A program made the position numbers and the translations under genes. The notes under the pieces were generated by a model that saw only the letters and a list, made by a program, of their open reading frames with translations, made no database searches and was not told where the DNA came from. 64,000 nucleotides of DNA from Galeopsis tetrahit (taxonomy: Eukaryota > Streptophyta > Magnoliopsida > Lamiales > Lamiaceae): NCBI GenBank assembly GCA_963675135.1, contig OY776134.1:59291740-59355739 (forward strand), written 5' to 3'. This document shows, in pieces, positions 1 to 11,526 of this stretch; positions within the stretch are counted from its first letter, which is position 1, and the number at the start of each line of letters is the position of its first letter.

Positions 1-240
1 AATAACTTTCAATTTTTTGACATTTTAGTCCAGTAACCGGCTGTACGAGGTGAAACATCCTGTTGACCACTTAGACTAGCCACGGATAAATCGGATCCTG
101 TCACGACAGCATCAACTGGGTGTTTCACCGCCTATAACCGGTAATCGGACCAAAATGTCGAACAATTGAAAGTTACCAGATTTTTTTCAATGCGTGAAAG
201 TCGACAAAACTGAAATCGCAATAGGTGTAACATACGAGAC
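1..240. repeat. Dispersed repeat family A, copy 1
   Basis: This stretch resembles 39716-39935 over its whole length: a GTCC(A/T)GTAA-like start, a block reading gaggtgaaacatcctgttga, an inverted partner of that block (gggtgtttcacc), then atcggaccaaaatg and cgtgaaagtcgacaa. The inverted blocks could form a hairpin. It lies in what looks like an intron of the + strand gene whose exon starts at 423. The family looks like a short non-autonomous element; the class is not clear. Confidence 0.55.
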
Positions 241-422
241 TAGAAAAAATACTATTTTCCTAATTGATTTCAACATACCTGTTCGCTGATGTAGTCTGAA
301 CCAATTTTTTGGAAATAATATGTGACTAGTACCATGACTTCTGATTTTTCTTGAAGATACATTATTATGAATTGAATTTTCAATGAGCTAATTTCTTGAC
401 TTTTTGTTGAATAAATCAACAG

Positions 423-880
423 GTTGAGGGCATGCAGGGACCTTGCGAAGGTACTGGTTATAAAACTCTACCAGCAAGTACAATGTGGATGACTTTTCCT
501 TATCGTATGTTTTTTGTGCGTAAACAGACAAAGACATGGGGTTGTGGGGGCATTGCTTTTCTTGACTTCTCAAAGCATAAAAATGTTGGACCATATATGC
601 GGTTGTTCAAAATCAAGTAAGCTAATATATGAATTAGCATCTGATGGTAGTTAGATCTCTGTTATTCAGACAGCTATAAGCCTGCTCAAGTGATAATATA
701 TTTTGTGGTAATTTTCTTAGCAGTTTTCAACAGTTCAATGATGTTTTGAAACAAGAGAATAATCCTAAACATGTAATGGATTCTCCCCTGTTCACCTTGA
801 CTGATTTGAAGTCCGATCAGGAGGGGAAACCACAAATTTGTGACAGCTCTCAAGGTATATGTTCTTTACGTCTTAAATAA
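423..880 (+). CDS. Unrecognised gene, last two exons
   Basis: Two coding exons are supported by splice signals and an open phase. Exon 423-616 follows an acceptor at aaatcaacag and ends before gtaagc. Exon 721-880 follows attttcttag and closes at TAA 878-880 after a short tail. The joined frame gives about 110 residues. The first part is rich in aromatic residues and contains WGCGGIAFLDFSKH and a VGPYMRLFKI stretch. The second part is polar (QQFNDVLKQENNPK). A donor-like gtatat at 855 leaves open that the gene continues, but no further exon is evident before 1853. Upstream exons lie outside the window. I do not recognise the family and assign no function. Confidence 0.45.
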
Positions 881-1853
881 AATTTTAATCAATATGATCA
901 AACAAAACTAGCGCATGTTTTCTGTAAGTTGAAACACATTATTATAGTGAAGAATTCTCAGTTATTGCTGTCTGGTATCCATTCTGCATTTGTCTAGGGA
1001 CAGCAATTCTCAGTTCTTTGAGCATAGACAATCTTATATTTTAAATGTTTCTGGAATTTATTTTCTCTTCTTCACTTGTTATAATCTGTGAAAGAGAACT
1101 ACAAAACTGCAACATCTGTCCACTGATTTTTTTTTTCTCTGTCCTCTGTTTATGAATCCAAATTGGGATAACATAATTTTTGGTCACTAAAACTTGCTAC
1201 TTTTTAAAAAACTTTCGCTCCCCCTCCTCACTCACTATCAAATTTGGTTCTGAAAATACACATTTGGTCTCGGTCATTAGTTGATTGACGGAATCAACTA
1301 TTTGAGAGTGTTAAATGTTAATTGATGATTTTCAAGTATACATTTAACACTTTCAAATAGTTGATTCCGTCTGTCAACAAACGGTAAGACCAAACATAAG
1401 AGTAAAAGTGTACTTTTAAGACCAAGTTTGGTAGTGCATGAAAGAGGGAAACCAAAACCTCATGCACAACAATAAATGTAATGATATAACTAATATATCT
1501 CAATAGTAATTAATATTATGAAATTAATACATTGTAATTAAAAAAAATGATACCGTTTAAAAGTATGCTCAAAATGCAAACTAGTTGCACAACAAAATTA
1601 ATTTACATAAGACTTTGCTATAGAAAAAAAAGAAATGTCAAAACTAGCACTTTCGAGTGGTTTGACGCGAGTGCCATATTAATGCATAGATTATTTCTTA
1701 TCCAAGTGAACAATATTTTCAATATAATTTTACAATACCCATTCTGAGATACAAGATTCTATGAAGCAAAGAATGGAATATATATGAAGTTTAAATGATT
1801 CTCACTCTCATCAAATATCCATTGGTACATAACAGAAGATGAATATGCCGTTT
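881..1853. other. Spacer, AT-rich, with one foldback element
   Basis: No coding region is supported here. Apart from the foldback element at 1178-1460, it is AT-rich sequence between the end of the + strand gene and the stop of NFS2. Confidence 0.5.
1178..1460. mobile_element. Foldback (inverted-repeat) MITE
   Basis: Two long arms face each other around a short loop near 1330. The inner left arm reads gacggaatcaactatttg and the inner right arm reads caaatagttgattccgtc. Outer parts (tttggtc/gaccaaa, and blocks containing caaatttgg/ccaagtttggtag) pair as well. The total is about 280 bp. Target-site duplications are not clear. This is the structure of a hairpin-forming non-autonomous DNA transposon. 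Confidence 0.6.
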
Positions 1854-4800
1854 TTACTTGAAAGATGCAAAAAAGTTGATGGTGTCAACGAGAGCATGGA
1901 TGAAGTCATCGACGTCTTCTTTCGTGTTATAGAAATGAAGACTCGCCCGAGCAGTTGCATTCACTCCCAAGTACCGATGAAGGGGCTGCGCACAATGGTG
2001 ACCCGATCTAATCGCTATACCATGCTGCATATTATTCACATACAAGAAAAATATTACAAAGTCATGATGACACCTTCACGATTTAAGTTTACCCATTTTT
2101 GTTTTCAGGACACACTATTTTTGTCCTTTGACCAGCTATGGCGGGTTAGTAACTAATTTTGAAAGTTAACCAAAAAAAATAAAAAAAATGACACACCAAC
2201 TCAAAACCAGCTGCAGGCGATCAAAGGACAAAAATGTTGAATTTTGAAAGTTAACGGGAAGAAATTCAAAAAAAACGAAAACATTAAAAAAGACGAAAGT
2301 AAATGTGATTACTGAATCTGTACCTGTTGGTCGAGAAAAGTAGCAAGGTCTGTTGGATGAACATCTTCCACGTTGAACGAACATAGTGCTGCTCTCTTGA
2401 CGGTTCTTGAAGGCTTTGGGCCATAGACACGAACACTGGGTATTGAAATTAATCCATCATATAGATAGTTTGCTAGCTCGACCTGCAAAATATAAAGAAA
2501 ACTTAGGGGGCACTTGATTCTAAATTCTTCAATGGGAATGATAATGAGAATGAGCATGAGGTAATTGATGTGGTTAATGAGAATAAAAGATAATCGATTC
2601 ACCTTTATCGTACTTCGTACGGGGAATAAGACTCAATATAAGTTAACCATTACCCAATTTGATTAACTACCTCCTATAAGCATTTCACCTCAATCATTCC
2701 ACTATTCCTCGACCAACAATCATTTCTTGTCCCCACTTACTCAAAGTCGTTAAATTCAATTCTCCTATAGCCTTCAAATTTTTGGAGTGATTTATATTTA
2801 GCATAGGTAACCGCCATGGCTCAAAGCATCAGGGTTCTAACTTAGAAAGCAAAATCTATCAAGAGAACATGCAGAATAGGAAAGATGACGGAAACAAATG
2901 TGCAAAATTTACCTCATATTCATGAATCTTTTGCATTCCAATGCCTGATAAATAATCGATTGCTGCGCCTAAACCAATGGCTTCCCCAATAGCAGGAGTC
3001 CCAGCCTCAAACCTATCTCATTATTAAGTAATTTATCAGCAAACAATTAAAGCATTCAGTTGTACTGATCAAGACAAAAAAGAGGCAAGAACAATAAATC
3101 AGCAAACAATTAAAGCGTTCAGTTGTAATGATCAAGACAAAAATCGAGTTGAGCAATAAAAGATATATATAATTTAATTAATCGGATATTCAAAGGTTAA
3201 TATTAAGTGAACAACAAACTTGAAAATGAACATATTCCAGTACAAACCAAAAAAAAAATTCAATCAAAACTCAATGTGGAAAATCAAAGCTTGGCAGCAT
3301 TATTGCTAGATGAATAAATCAAGAGAACTTGGTCATCATCATAGAACTTTCTGGTAGAATTCTGACGATTCTAATATTCTCTAAAATAAGAGTAGACAAT
3401 AAAGCACTAGACAGAATTGATTTGAGACTAACTGTGGAATGTTTCCTTTTTATCAGGAGTTCATAATTTCTTTCTCCTTTTCTTTTAATTTTGAATTTTT
3501 TTTGGCTCCTTCTGCTTGTCATTCTGACAACAACATCGTTATCAGTAAAATCTTTAAAGCTCCACCATCTCATTTTATCAAAATACTCCAACAGCTTCTT
3601 CTTAAAATAAGATCTAGCATCATATAAACTCCAAAAATGGTTTGTTAAATGTAAAAGCTGATAAGATCTTTAAAGTAAGTTCAGCTAAACACCCTCACAA
3701 GAAACAGGGCATAATTATTTGAAGGAAACAGCACTAATTTTTCCTTTTCAAGGTGAGACTTTACAGCCAAATCCTATCCCTTCATGAAATTAAAAGATGA
3801 TCGCCTTAATATAAGAACTATGTGATAATGTTTGTTATATAAACAAAAAATTTAGTCCCCAAGGAAAATATATCAGAAGAACGGACATGCAGTATTCATC
3901 TGGAGAACAAGCAATAATCTAGTATGGTGATTACTGATTACTCAGGTGTTGTTTTCACCTCAAATCCTAAAACATTGAGCACATATAAAATAAGTTTTTT
4001 CTATTGAAAGAAAAATTAAAAGGGGGGAGACCACAAACCAGTCTCAAACTGAGGTCCTCGTTAAAAACCTCAACTAGGTAAAACCCCAAGGGAAAAACAC
4101 TAGAGGAAAAAATAGTACCCTAAAAAATTAAAGAACTTATTCCACAAATTAGTAGAATAAAAGAACAATACACTTAGGTAAACCTGAGAAATTCAGCATA
4201 GTTCATACAGGCTTACAAATACAGGTCAATTGGCATATAAGACACTCACCTGGATGGAGGTTCAGCATAGGTCGAGTAATCCAAAAATACATCTGATATC
4301 ATTTCACCACCACCTGGAATAATATTTATTAATGGTTTGAGTCTCGCACTAAAAATAGAAGAAACCAAGAAAACTTAATTTCTGTGATCAGGCCAGGAAA
4401 CCTAGTGATGCTAAGTGTACATGATTCGATGAACATAAATACTTTTGGATTTATGGGAAAAGGAAAAATAAAAAACTCACCTAAGAAAGGAGGCATGGCA
4501 GACAATAGCTCACTTTTACCATATAAGAACCCAATGCCTGTAGGCCCACACATCTGAAGCATGATTATTTCTTCACTTCAAATACTGACTTCATAGGAGT
4601 TGTGTGCTAACACATAATGATATACTCCCTCCATTTCATATTAACTCTCGCTTTAGGGTAAAAAAATTTGTTTCAAATTAATTGTCGTTTTAGCTATTTT
4701 TTTCACATTTCTCCCTAATTTACCCTGATATGTATTCCTAAAATTTTCTCCTTTTAATTGGAAGATATGTTTTTCACTCACACTCACACACCCTCTCTCC

Positions 4801-7085
4801 TCTGTTTCTCTTTCATCTAATCTGCACATGTCCCTCCCCCTTTCAACATAGTATTGTTTTCTTTTACCACATTCTAGGTAAATTTGTCAAAAAATTGTTT
4901 TTACAAAACCTCTAAGGCGACAGTTAATATGAAACAAAGGGAGTACAGTCGAGTTCTAATGCAGATGAAACGGACTTCACCTTATGAGAGGAAGCAACAA
5001 GAAAATCAGCGTCAAGACTCTTTACATCAACCACCATATGAGGAACACTTTGACAAGCATCTATGAGCACTTTGGCTCCAACTGCGTGTGCCCAACCTAC
5101 AACTTGATCAATTGGAAGAGCAGAAGCTGCAGTGAAAGGAAAGAAACATGTGCAGTTGTCATAAGTAAGAAATTGTTATTACAGCACTTCAACAGCCATA
5201 GCTTTTTGCCAGAGTAATTTGTACATCACATCTTTAAGTAACCTGCCAGTAATAAACATCTACAGAATTTGGTCTACCCACAATCTTTAACGAATTTCAT
5301 AAGGTAAATGATTCCATATAATTCAAGATCAAATTGGTAACATGATATTTTGATTTTGCAATTAAAGTAAAATTTTCAGGATATCACATCTGAAGAAAAA
5401 ACCAAACTGTTGTTTTCTTCTACTTAATTTCTTTGCCCTTTTCTTATGCTTCTCTAATTTTCCATTATTACACTGCAGAATAGTGCCTTAGAAAGCAAAC
5501 CAACTATGTATGAACTAACACTAAAAGTCTAAAATATGACAACAAACCGAAACATGAATATTTGCTCACAAAAAAGGACAAAACTAGTACCCCTCATACA
5601 CATAAGTTAATGAACTCTCAGAAACTTCAGGAACCATGAAAATCAAGATCTTCAATTCCAAACCAAATATTTATGCTTAATTAAGCCTCAGTTGAGTTAT
5701 CCTCTTCACAAGGTACTACAAAATTAAACTCACCCAGCACATTTGAGACATGGTGAATAACAACAAGTTTTGTCTGCTTTGAGATAATTTCCCTTAGCTT
5801 CTCTACATCTGGAACTTCATCTTCTGTTAAATTTACATACTTTAAAACTGCACCAGTCTTCTGAGCTACAAATTGCCAAGGAACAATAGCACTGTGATGT
5901 TCAGCAATTGTAAGGACAACCTGAAATATGAATCAAGAAACTTTTATTCAATCAAACAAACACAAAAAAGGAACAAAGTGATTTAGCTTTCAGACAAGTA
6001 TACTTAAAAGAAAACGGGACGAAAGAAGAAATAATATGCGTGGAGACATTTCCAAGTACTTTAACAGTACCTCAAAACATGTCACTACTCACTACCTCAT
6101 GCTTAATTTAGGATCCAAGTTTTTTGGTCAAATATAGGATACAAACAAGGATTATAGCTAGATGAAAAAAAATCTAATTTTTTTTTTTCGTTCTGGAGAT
6201 TAAAGCTGCTCACTTTCAAAAAAATATAGATTGAGTATCAACAGCAACTTTTCGACTTTATAGCATCAGTACACAGAGTAGCTAAACAAATTCAAAATCA
6301 TATTTTTTCCGAAACTATGACACCCTATTTCAAAAGCAACACTACAAGATAAGATTTCAGTCAATTAGGTAGCTAATTCAACTCAAATTCAGTCATCAAT
6401 CAATGTGTTGAGTTGAAAAGAAAAATCTATTATACCTCATCTCCCTTCTTCAAATTCGAAAGACCCCAACTGTAAGCAACTAAGTTAATGGCCTCAGTAG
6501 CATTCCTTGTAAACACAATCTCTCTACTCTCCGAAGCATTTATAAAATTAGCAACCTTCTGCCTCGCTAATTCATATTCATCTGTCGCCCTCGCACTACA
6601 AATCAACACAAAATTAAATCTTCACTATTATCAAAACAAACTTCTTCCTACCAAAATTACCTCAAATAATGAATCCCACGATGAACGTTCGAATTATAAG
6701 ATTCATAATAATTCTGCAAAGCCTTCAACACCACCGCCGGCTTCTGTGACGTGGCGGCGTTGTCCAAATACACAAGCCTCTTCCCATTCACCTCCTGCAT
6801 AGTCGCCAAATTCCCATAAACCCTTTTTCTCCTAAATTACAGAAAATGAAGACAAAATTGAGAGAGAAGTAGAAGAATTGCCTGGTGGAGAATGGGGAAA
6901 TCGGGTCGGGTGAGGTGGCCGAGGGATCCGGGACCGAGTTGCGGGTCGGTGGATAGAGAAGTGGGAGCAGAGGCGGAAGCGAAGGGTGCAGTTCGGAAGG
7001 TGCGGTGAGTACGGTTAGGGTTAGGTTTGAGGGTTCGGAAAGAAGGAGGCAGTTTGAGGACGACGGCCTCCATTGTTATCATCAT
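1854..7085 (-). CDS. NFS2: Plastid cysteine desulfurase (CpNifS/NFS2)
   Basis: The product is a pyridoxal-phosphate enzyme that takes sulfur from cysteine (and can act on selenocysteine) for Fe-S cluster assembly in plastids. Ten exons: 7073-6882, 6794-6661, 6595-6436, 5920-5734, 5126-4981, 4553-4481, 4313-4250, 3012-2913, 2482-2324, 2024-1854. They join in phase to 461 residues from the ATG at 7073; in-frame ATGs at 7082 and 7085 would add up to four. The Arabidopsis protein is about 463 residues. The N-terminus is Ser/Thr/Arg-rich, as in a plastid transit peptide. The PLP lysine ends the VASSHK motif (about residue 273), and the catalytic cysteine is in RSGHHCAQP (about residue 416). Exon 1 uses a GC donor. 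Introns carry a Stowaway MITE, a Tourist-like MITE and another repeat. The call is secure. Confidence 0.96.
2070..2265. repeat. Dispersed repeat family B, copy 1 (NFS2 intron 9)
   Basis: Similar to 24537-24775. Both carry tttgaccagctat/c, ttttgaaagttaac and a second gaattttgaaagt copy, separated by similar distances. This copy occupies most of the last NFS2 intron. It looks like a short non-autonomous element. Confidence 0.5.
2506..2770. mobile_element. Tourist-like MITE family C, copy 1
   Basis: It begins gggggcacttgattc directly after a TTA and continues with a purine-rich gggaatgataatgagaatgag stretch, then tacttcgtac and ctcaatcattccactattcc. The same order is seen at 30692-31029 and about 63205-63460. 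The right end is not clear in this copy. It sits in NFS2 intron 8. Confidence 0.55.
4010..4130. repeat. Possible dispersed repeat in NFS2 intron 7
   Basis: The segment cctcgttaaaaacctcaac followed by aggtaaaaccccaagg and a purine-rich tail resembles a sequence type often scattered in plant genomes. Only one copy is visible in this window, so the call is weak. Confidence 0.25.
4623..4945. mobile_element. Stowaway MITE (Tc1/mariner type)
   Basis: Terminal inverted repeats read CTCCCTCCATTTCATATTAA on the left and taatatgaaacaaagggag on the right, each flanked by TA. Length is about 320 bp, typical of Stowaway elements. It fills most of NFS2 intron 5 (4554-4980), ending about 35 bases from the donor side of that intron. 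Confidence 0.85.
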
Positions 7086-7450
7086 CGCCGCTCTCACTCA
7101 ACCGACCTTTGCTAACTCAATCTTCTTTCTTGTACTACTACCTCCTATTTTTATTATTTCTTGTCAATTACTTCACTATGTGAATTTTTTTTTTTTTCCT
7201 CGCCAATTTAATCGAGTCAAGTACGAACTTTAAGTACTCATCTCGACTCGAATAACAACTCTAACTATGCAGTTCTTTAGTTGCAATTGTTTTGTCTCAA
7301 AGCTTATGTTATATCATAAATCGGTCAGTTCGTCCGAACATGGAGGTCGATACCCAACCTACAAAATAAATCCAATCAAACTGATTCACATCAATACGAT
7401 CGAGAAAATCTATCTTCAAAACCACCGAGCAGGAAGACCGAACAGAAAGA
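7086..7450. promoter_or_regulatory. Upstream region of NFS2
   Basis: About 365 bases lie between the NFS2 start and the left edge of the retroelement LTR at 7451. Any NFS2 promoter and 5' leader must lie here or inside the LTR. No TATA box or other element could be assigned with confidence. Confidence 0.3.
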
Positions 7451-7923
7451 GGAACAGGATCCTCGACATGAAGTAATGGACGAGCTCAAGAGAGATTAGC
7501 GAGCAAGGTGTTTGCCACATAGAAAATGAAGGCATCTTCGAGCAAGCAGATATCCACAAGTAGGACACAGCTGTGACAATGAGAGATCCACCCACAAAAT
7601 AACAATCATTAGTCAAAGTGTGATGTCATCAGCATTTAATGCAAGTTATGAGTACTTTGACTCTGGTCAATGTGAGGTGGAAGACACATGACAGTAAAAG
7701 GAGACACCTCCTACATGCAAATCGACCAGCCCTCCAGCCCATGCAACAAAGGATATAAAAAGGAGAAAAAAGAAGGAAGAAGACTAATGAACATCTTGGA
7801 GAAAACTAAGACATATGTTCATTAATGTTTGGCAATCTATACACATTATTAGCCACATATTTATCATAAATAAGCCTCACGCACTAAATAATAATAAGAG
7901 TCTTGCGAAAAAGCTTGTCAACA
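7451..7923 (+). mobile_element. LTR of a degraded Ty3-type element
   Basis: This copy matches 20821-21120 joined to about 22829-23010. Both copies begin near ggaaca(g/a)gatcctcgac and end cttgcgaaaaagcttgtcaaca. Here the end is followed by ttttggcgctagaagg, which has the look of a Ty3-type primer binding site, so this is a 5' LTR. The left end lacks a clear TG, so the true terminus is uncertain. A tataaaaagg motif at about 7753 is a plausible TATA box. Confidence 0.7.
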
Positions 7924-9298
7924 TTTTGGCGCTAGAAGGAGGGGGAGAAACGAACCCTACGACAGGAAAAATAAGATGTCAAGTTTTTCAAAAAATCATA
8001 AAGATGGTGGTGAAGCAAGTAAAGCAAGGACCAAATCATAAAATGTCATCAAAATCATGGGACCTGGGTACTATCGTTGAAGATCCTACAAAGATTATGA
8101 AAGTCATGGCGTACCTGCAGCAGAAGCAGCAGCTCTTGTACCCACATCTTACAGCACAAGCGGTTCACATGACAGCTAAAAATAATAAAGCACTGAAAAA
8201 TGAAGAGGAAAACTCGCAAACGGTGAGCAGCGGTCGTGCACGTAGAGAGGCCAAAGGAAAGAAAAAGGTGAACGAAGGAATGGGTGATTCTGAAAACCCA
8301 AGTCCGTCAAAGTCAAAACAGTCTGCATTCGACATGCTGGGTGGAAAGCAATCGGCGTTTAACAGGTTAGGAGAGAAAGGACGGACAAATAAGTCTCGAG
8401 TTTCAAAGGCAGATGGTGTAAACAAAAACCTGCACACGCATAAAGCAAAATCAGCCGAAATATTTGAAGCAAAAGATAGGCGAGAACATGAGTCGGCCCT
8501 AGACAGGTTGGGTATGCCACATGCAGGGGTGGCGAAATCCATATATGATCGTATAGGCCCAACACCACTACCGAAAGCTGCAATATATCACGCGGAAGAC
8601 ACGTCCACCACACAACAACTCCTCGAGATACAGATGAAGATGCAGCAGCAAATGGAAGCACTCAAGGAAGAAGTAGCAACCGCGAAGGATACGTGTCTAT
8701 ATGTCGAGAGGTTTGATAAGTGATTGGTGGATGGGGAACCAATTGACGAGGATGCAAAGCTGATTGCAGTGATCGGAGGTTTGAAAATGGGGACCAGGTT
8801 ATGGGAAGATATGTTGCTGAAATGGCCGAAATCGTATACGGAATTCAGGAAGAGAGTAGGAGATATCATTCAGATCGAGGAGTTGCTCAAAACACAAAAG
8901 GCCAAGCAGGCGGGAAAGAAAGGCAAAAAAGCGAATGGAGAATACAAGGCTCCAAAGACATTCAAGCCGTTTGAAGAAAGCGCGGAGGCACAAACCATCA
9001 TCCAAATGCTATCCACCACTCCTGATAAAGTATTCGAACAAATCAAAGGGAAATGGTTATTGCCACAGCCGATACACAAAGATCCCTCACAGTTGAACCA
9101 AAGAAAATATTGTGCATATCACTGATTTGTGGGCCATGACACGAGCCAATGCCGAGATTTATTGAGAAGTCTATGGAAGCTCTACGAGGATGGCCAACTC
9201 GATCAATTTGTTAAACGCAGACCGATGAATCAAGAAGCACGAGAAGGTGTACAGAAGGCGAAAAAGCGAGCATTAGCGAGAAGAACACGAGAATTCTG
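7924..9298 (+). pseudogene. Ty3-type gag remnant
   Basis: The reading frame to 8723 carries repeated SAFDMLGG / SAFNRLGE / SALDRLGM-like blocks and a Gln/Lys-rich coiled-coil end, then stops. A second frame, 8724-9125, carries LWEDMLLKWPKSYTEFRKR. After a stop, a third piece has the zinc-knuckle-like KYCAYH...GHDTSQCRDL and the downstream YEDGQLDQFVKRRP typical of plant Ty3 Tat-like gag. The central capsid part is short compared with intact relatives, and no protease or reverse transcriptase follows. The element is dead and truncated; the copia sequence starts at about 9273-9300. Confidence 0.75.
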
Positions 9299-9715
9299 AG
9301 GAAGAGTCAACATCATATTCGTGAGCTTTGAGAGTTTGAAGCAAGGTTTGTATAGACCGGTTTTTAAAGTCTTTGTTTTTTTTAATAATCCAAACTTTTG
9401 TTTGCCAGATCTTAGGTAAGGCATACAATACTTTAGCGTTGACTTCGCTTTTCATGTATGTTTTACCTAGATCTTCGATTTCATTTAATATTCTAGTAAA
9501 ACGATTGTCCATTTGATCAATATTCTCACCAGGCAACATCTTAAAGTTGTCAAACTTTTGTATTACCGTAATGAGCTTATTTTCCTTAATCTGCTCAGTG
9601 CCTTCACACATAATAGCTAATGTATCCCACATTTCTTTGACTGATTTAAGACGAATAATTTTACCAGCATATTCATTAGGAACAGAAGTTAAAATCATAT
9701 TCTTAGCTATACGGT
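9273..9715 (-). pseudogene. Copia gag, C-terminal part
   Basis: The minus-strand frame reads MILTSVPNEYAGKIIRLKSV, then EMWDTLAIMCEGTEQIKENK and FDNFKMLPGENIDQM, the UBN2-type gag domain of plant Ty1/copia elements. The N-terminal part is at 11148-11394, on the far side of the inserted solo LTR. Removing the LTR and one copy of its CGAGG duplication makes the frame continuous. No pol domains follow; the sequence ends at the junction with the Ty3 gag remnant. Confidence 0.8.
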
Positions 9716-9720
9716 CGAGG

Positions 9721-11147
9721 TGTTAGGTTTTCGAGGTACGAACACCATGCTCGTAGCAGTGGAAGTTGAAAATTTTGTTCACCAACACAGATTCCTGATA
9801 TGACTGTATAACATAATTGAAGGATAATTAAAGCGTTAAATAATCCTTACAGTGATTCGTATGCGAGATCCTCTACTACGGTATCCACGTAATCCTCGTC
9901 TACGAACTTGTGATCCAGATTGGAATTCTCTAAAAGAATTCGCTAGGAGAATTCTATAGAGAGAACCGGAGAAATATTATGAGTGGTAAAATTGTTACTC
10001 AAAACCTCTAACCCTATAGGTCTTTATATAGTAAAACAAAAAATCTATCTGTGCACATGGGCTTGAGCCCACGTATATATTTTATTTTATTGGCAAATCC
10101 AATATATAATAAAATATCTTTTATCATATTTATGATATACCTAATATATCATCTTATTAATTAAAATCTAATTTAATTAAATAAATTATAATTCTATCCA
10201 TGACAATGATAAATCTAATATATCAAGCGATTAGTCAAACTAACAGTCTTAGCAGAACCCTAGACAATGAACCAGACAATCTCAATATGTGAGGTACGTT
10301 GCGAGGAAATAGCAACAACCTGTAATGTGAAGCTCACAATGATATGATCCTTTCATTCACGAATACTCCTATTAAATCTAGAACATGATGATGTGTCTAT
10401 TCCAATAATTTAATCATGTTATCTCATTCTACTAATTGATCACAGTGTCGCATTTGAACACCATTCCAAATGTGACGTGCATTGGCCAATGACTAACGAT
10501 CCAATTAGTTATGAGAAGACGAGTATTCTCTCTAAATCTATTTGAGGAATGAATCATATTCTCGGCTCAACTACCGCGCACATGTACTTTATGGTGTGCC
10601 CAGCACATGTCTAATCTACCCCGTTAGGAGTACAAGCGTCGGTCATGGTCAAAGCCCATCACGCCGTACACGTCGTGTGTATTGACCTCAAGTCGAAGGA
10701 CATTACATTGCTCCACAAATCGATATTCCCGTAGACACGTAAATAAAATACACCAAACGGTTTCTCGATTGGGCAAGCCAATACTCTCAAAGTATTTGTG
10801 CATCCATCATGAGATACCTAGTATCTCGTAGTTGTGAGAACCACTACATCCTCTAAGGATATGATGCAGATCGCACACCAATCTCAATCGCATCGTCGAT
10901 ATCCCAATCTCGATGATCCTTGATTGGGGCTACTTTAAGAACCATGATATAGTCAATCGAGATCTCACATCTCAACGACATCATTGGTTCATGGGAACAC
11001 ATATAAGAATAAATGCAAACAATCAAACATAACATTCTATAAGTGTATCACCGAATATTATTACTAAAGTTAATAATACTTAAATAACCGAATATGATCA
11101 AGTATAATGTCCTTATAATGATTGTCTCTAGGACATCTATACTAACA
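9721..11147 (-). mobile_element. Solo LTR nested in copia gag
   Basis: The element starts TGTTAG and ends CTAACA, with a perfect 5-bp target duplication CGAGG at 9716-9720 and 11148-11152. Length is 1427 bp, with no internal coding sequence, as expected after LTR-LTR recombination. On the minus strand it reads TGTTAGTATAGATGTCCTAG, and a TATATAAAGACC motif sits near 10020-10032, so the LTR probably faces the minus strand. The ends suggest a copia-type LTR; the family is not determined. Confidence 0.88.
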
Positions 11148-11394
11148 CGAGGTTGTTCTGCTTTGCTTCATCTGGTGTGAGATCTGCTCTAGGCTTTGGG
11201 ACTAGCTGGCCAACAGGAATCTCGGGATTGCTTGTGGTTGTATTAGGAGCCATCACGGTGATTGGTCCTGAGACCATCACATCCCACATCGGGTCATGTA
11301 TCTGGCAGAAGTGAACCTCCATTCTTGCCTTCCAAAAGTCATATTCATCTATGGAAAACTTAGGCAAGTTACGAGTGTAAGAATCGGAACCCAT
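11148..11394 (-). pseudogene. Copia gag, N-terminal part
   Basis: The frame starts at ATG 11394 with MGSDSYTRNLPKFSIDEYDF, then WKARMEVHFCQIHD. This is the usual start of plant copia gag (a region that picks up the 'FDGENYDFWKVRM' type motif). It is cut at 11148 by the solo LTR and resumes at 9715. Confidence 0.78.
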
Positions 11395-11512
11395 AATGAG
11401 ATATGTATTAGTTTTATGAAAATGGGGTTTTCACAAATAAATCGTTTCAAGTGAGCTACAAGCACTTCTTCCTTAGAAGTCAAGTAACAGATACAGTAGC
11501 TCGTTAGAACCA

Positions 11513-11526
11513 CTGCTCTAATACCA
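11513..11526 (-). other. Copia primer binding site
   Basis: On the minus strand this reads tggtattagagcag, matching the 3' end of initiator tRNA-Met (tggtatcagagc) with one mismatch. It follows the LTR edge at 11529 by two bases and precedes gag, the expected order. Confidence 0.75.
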
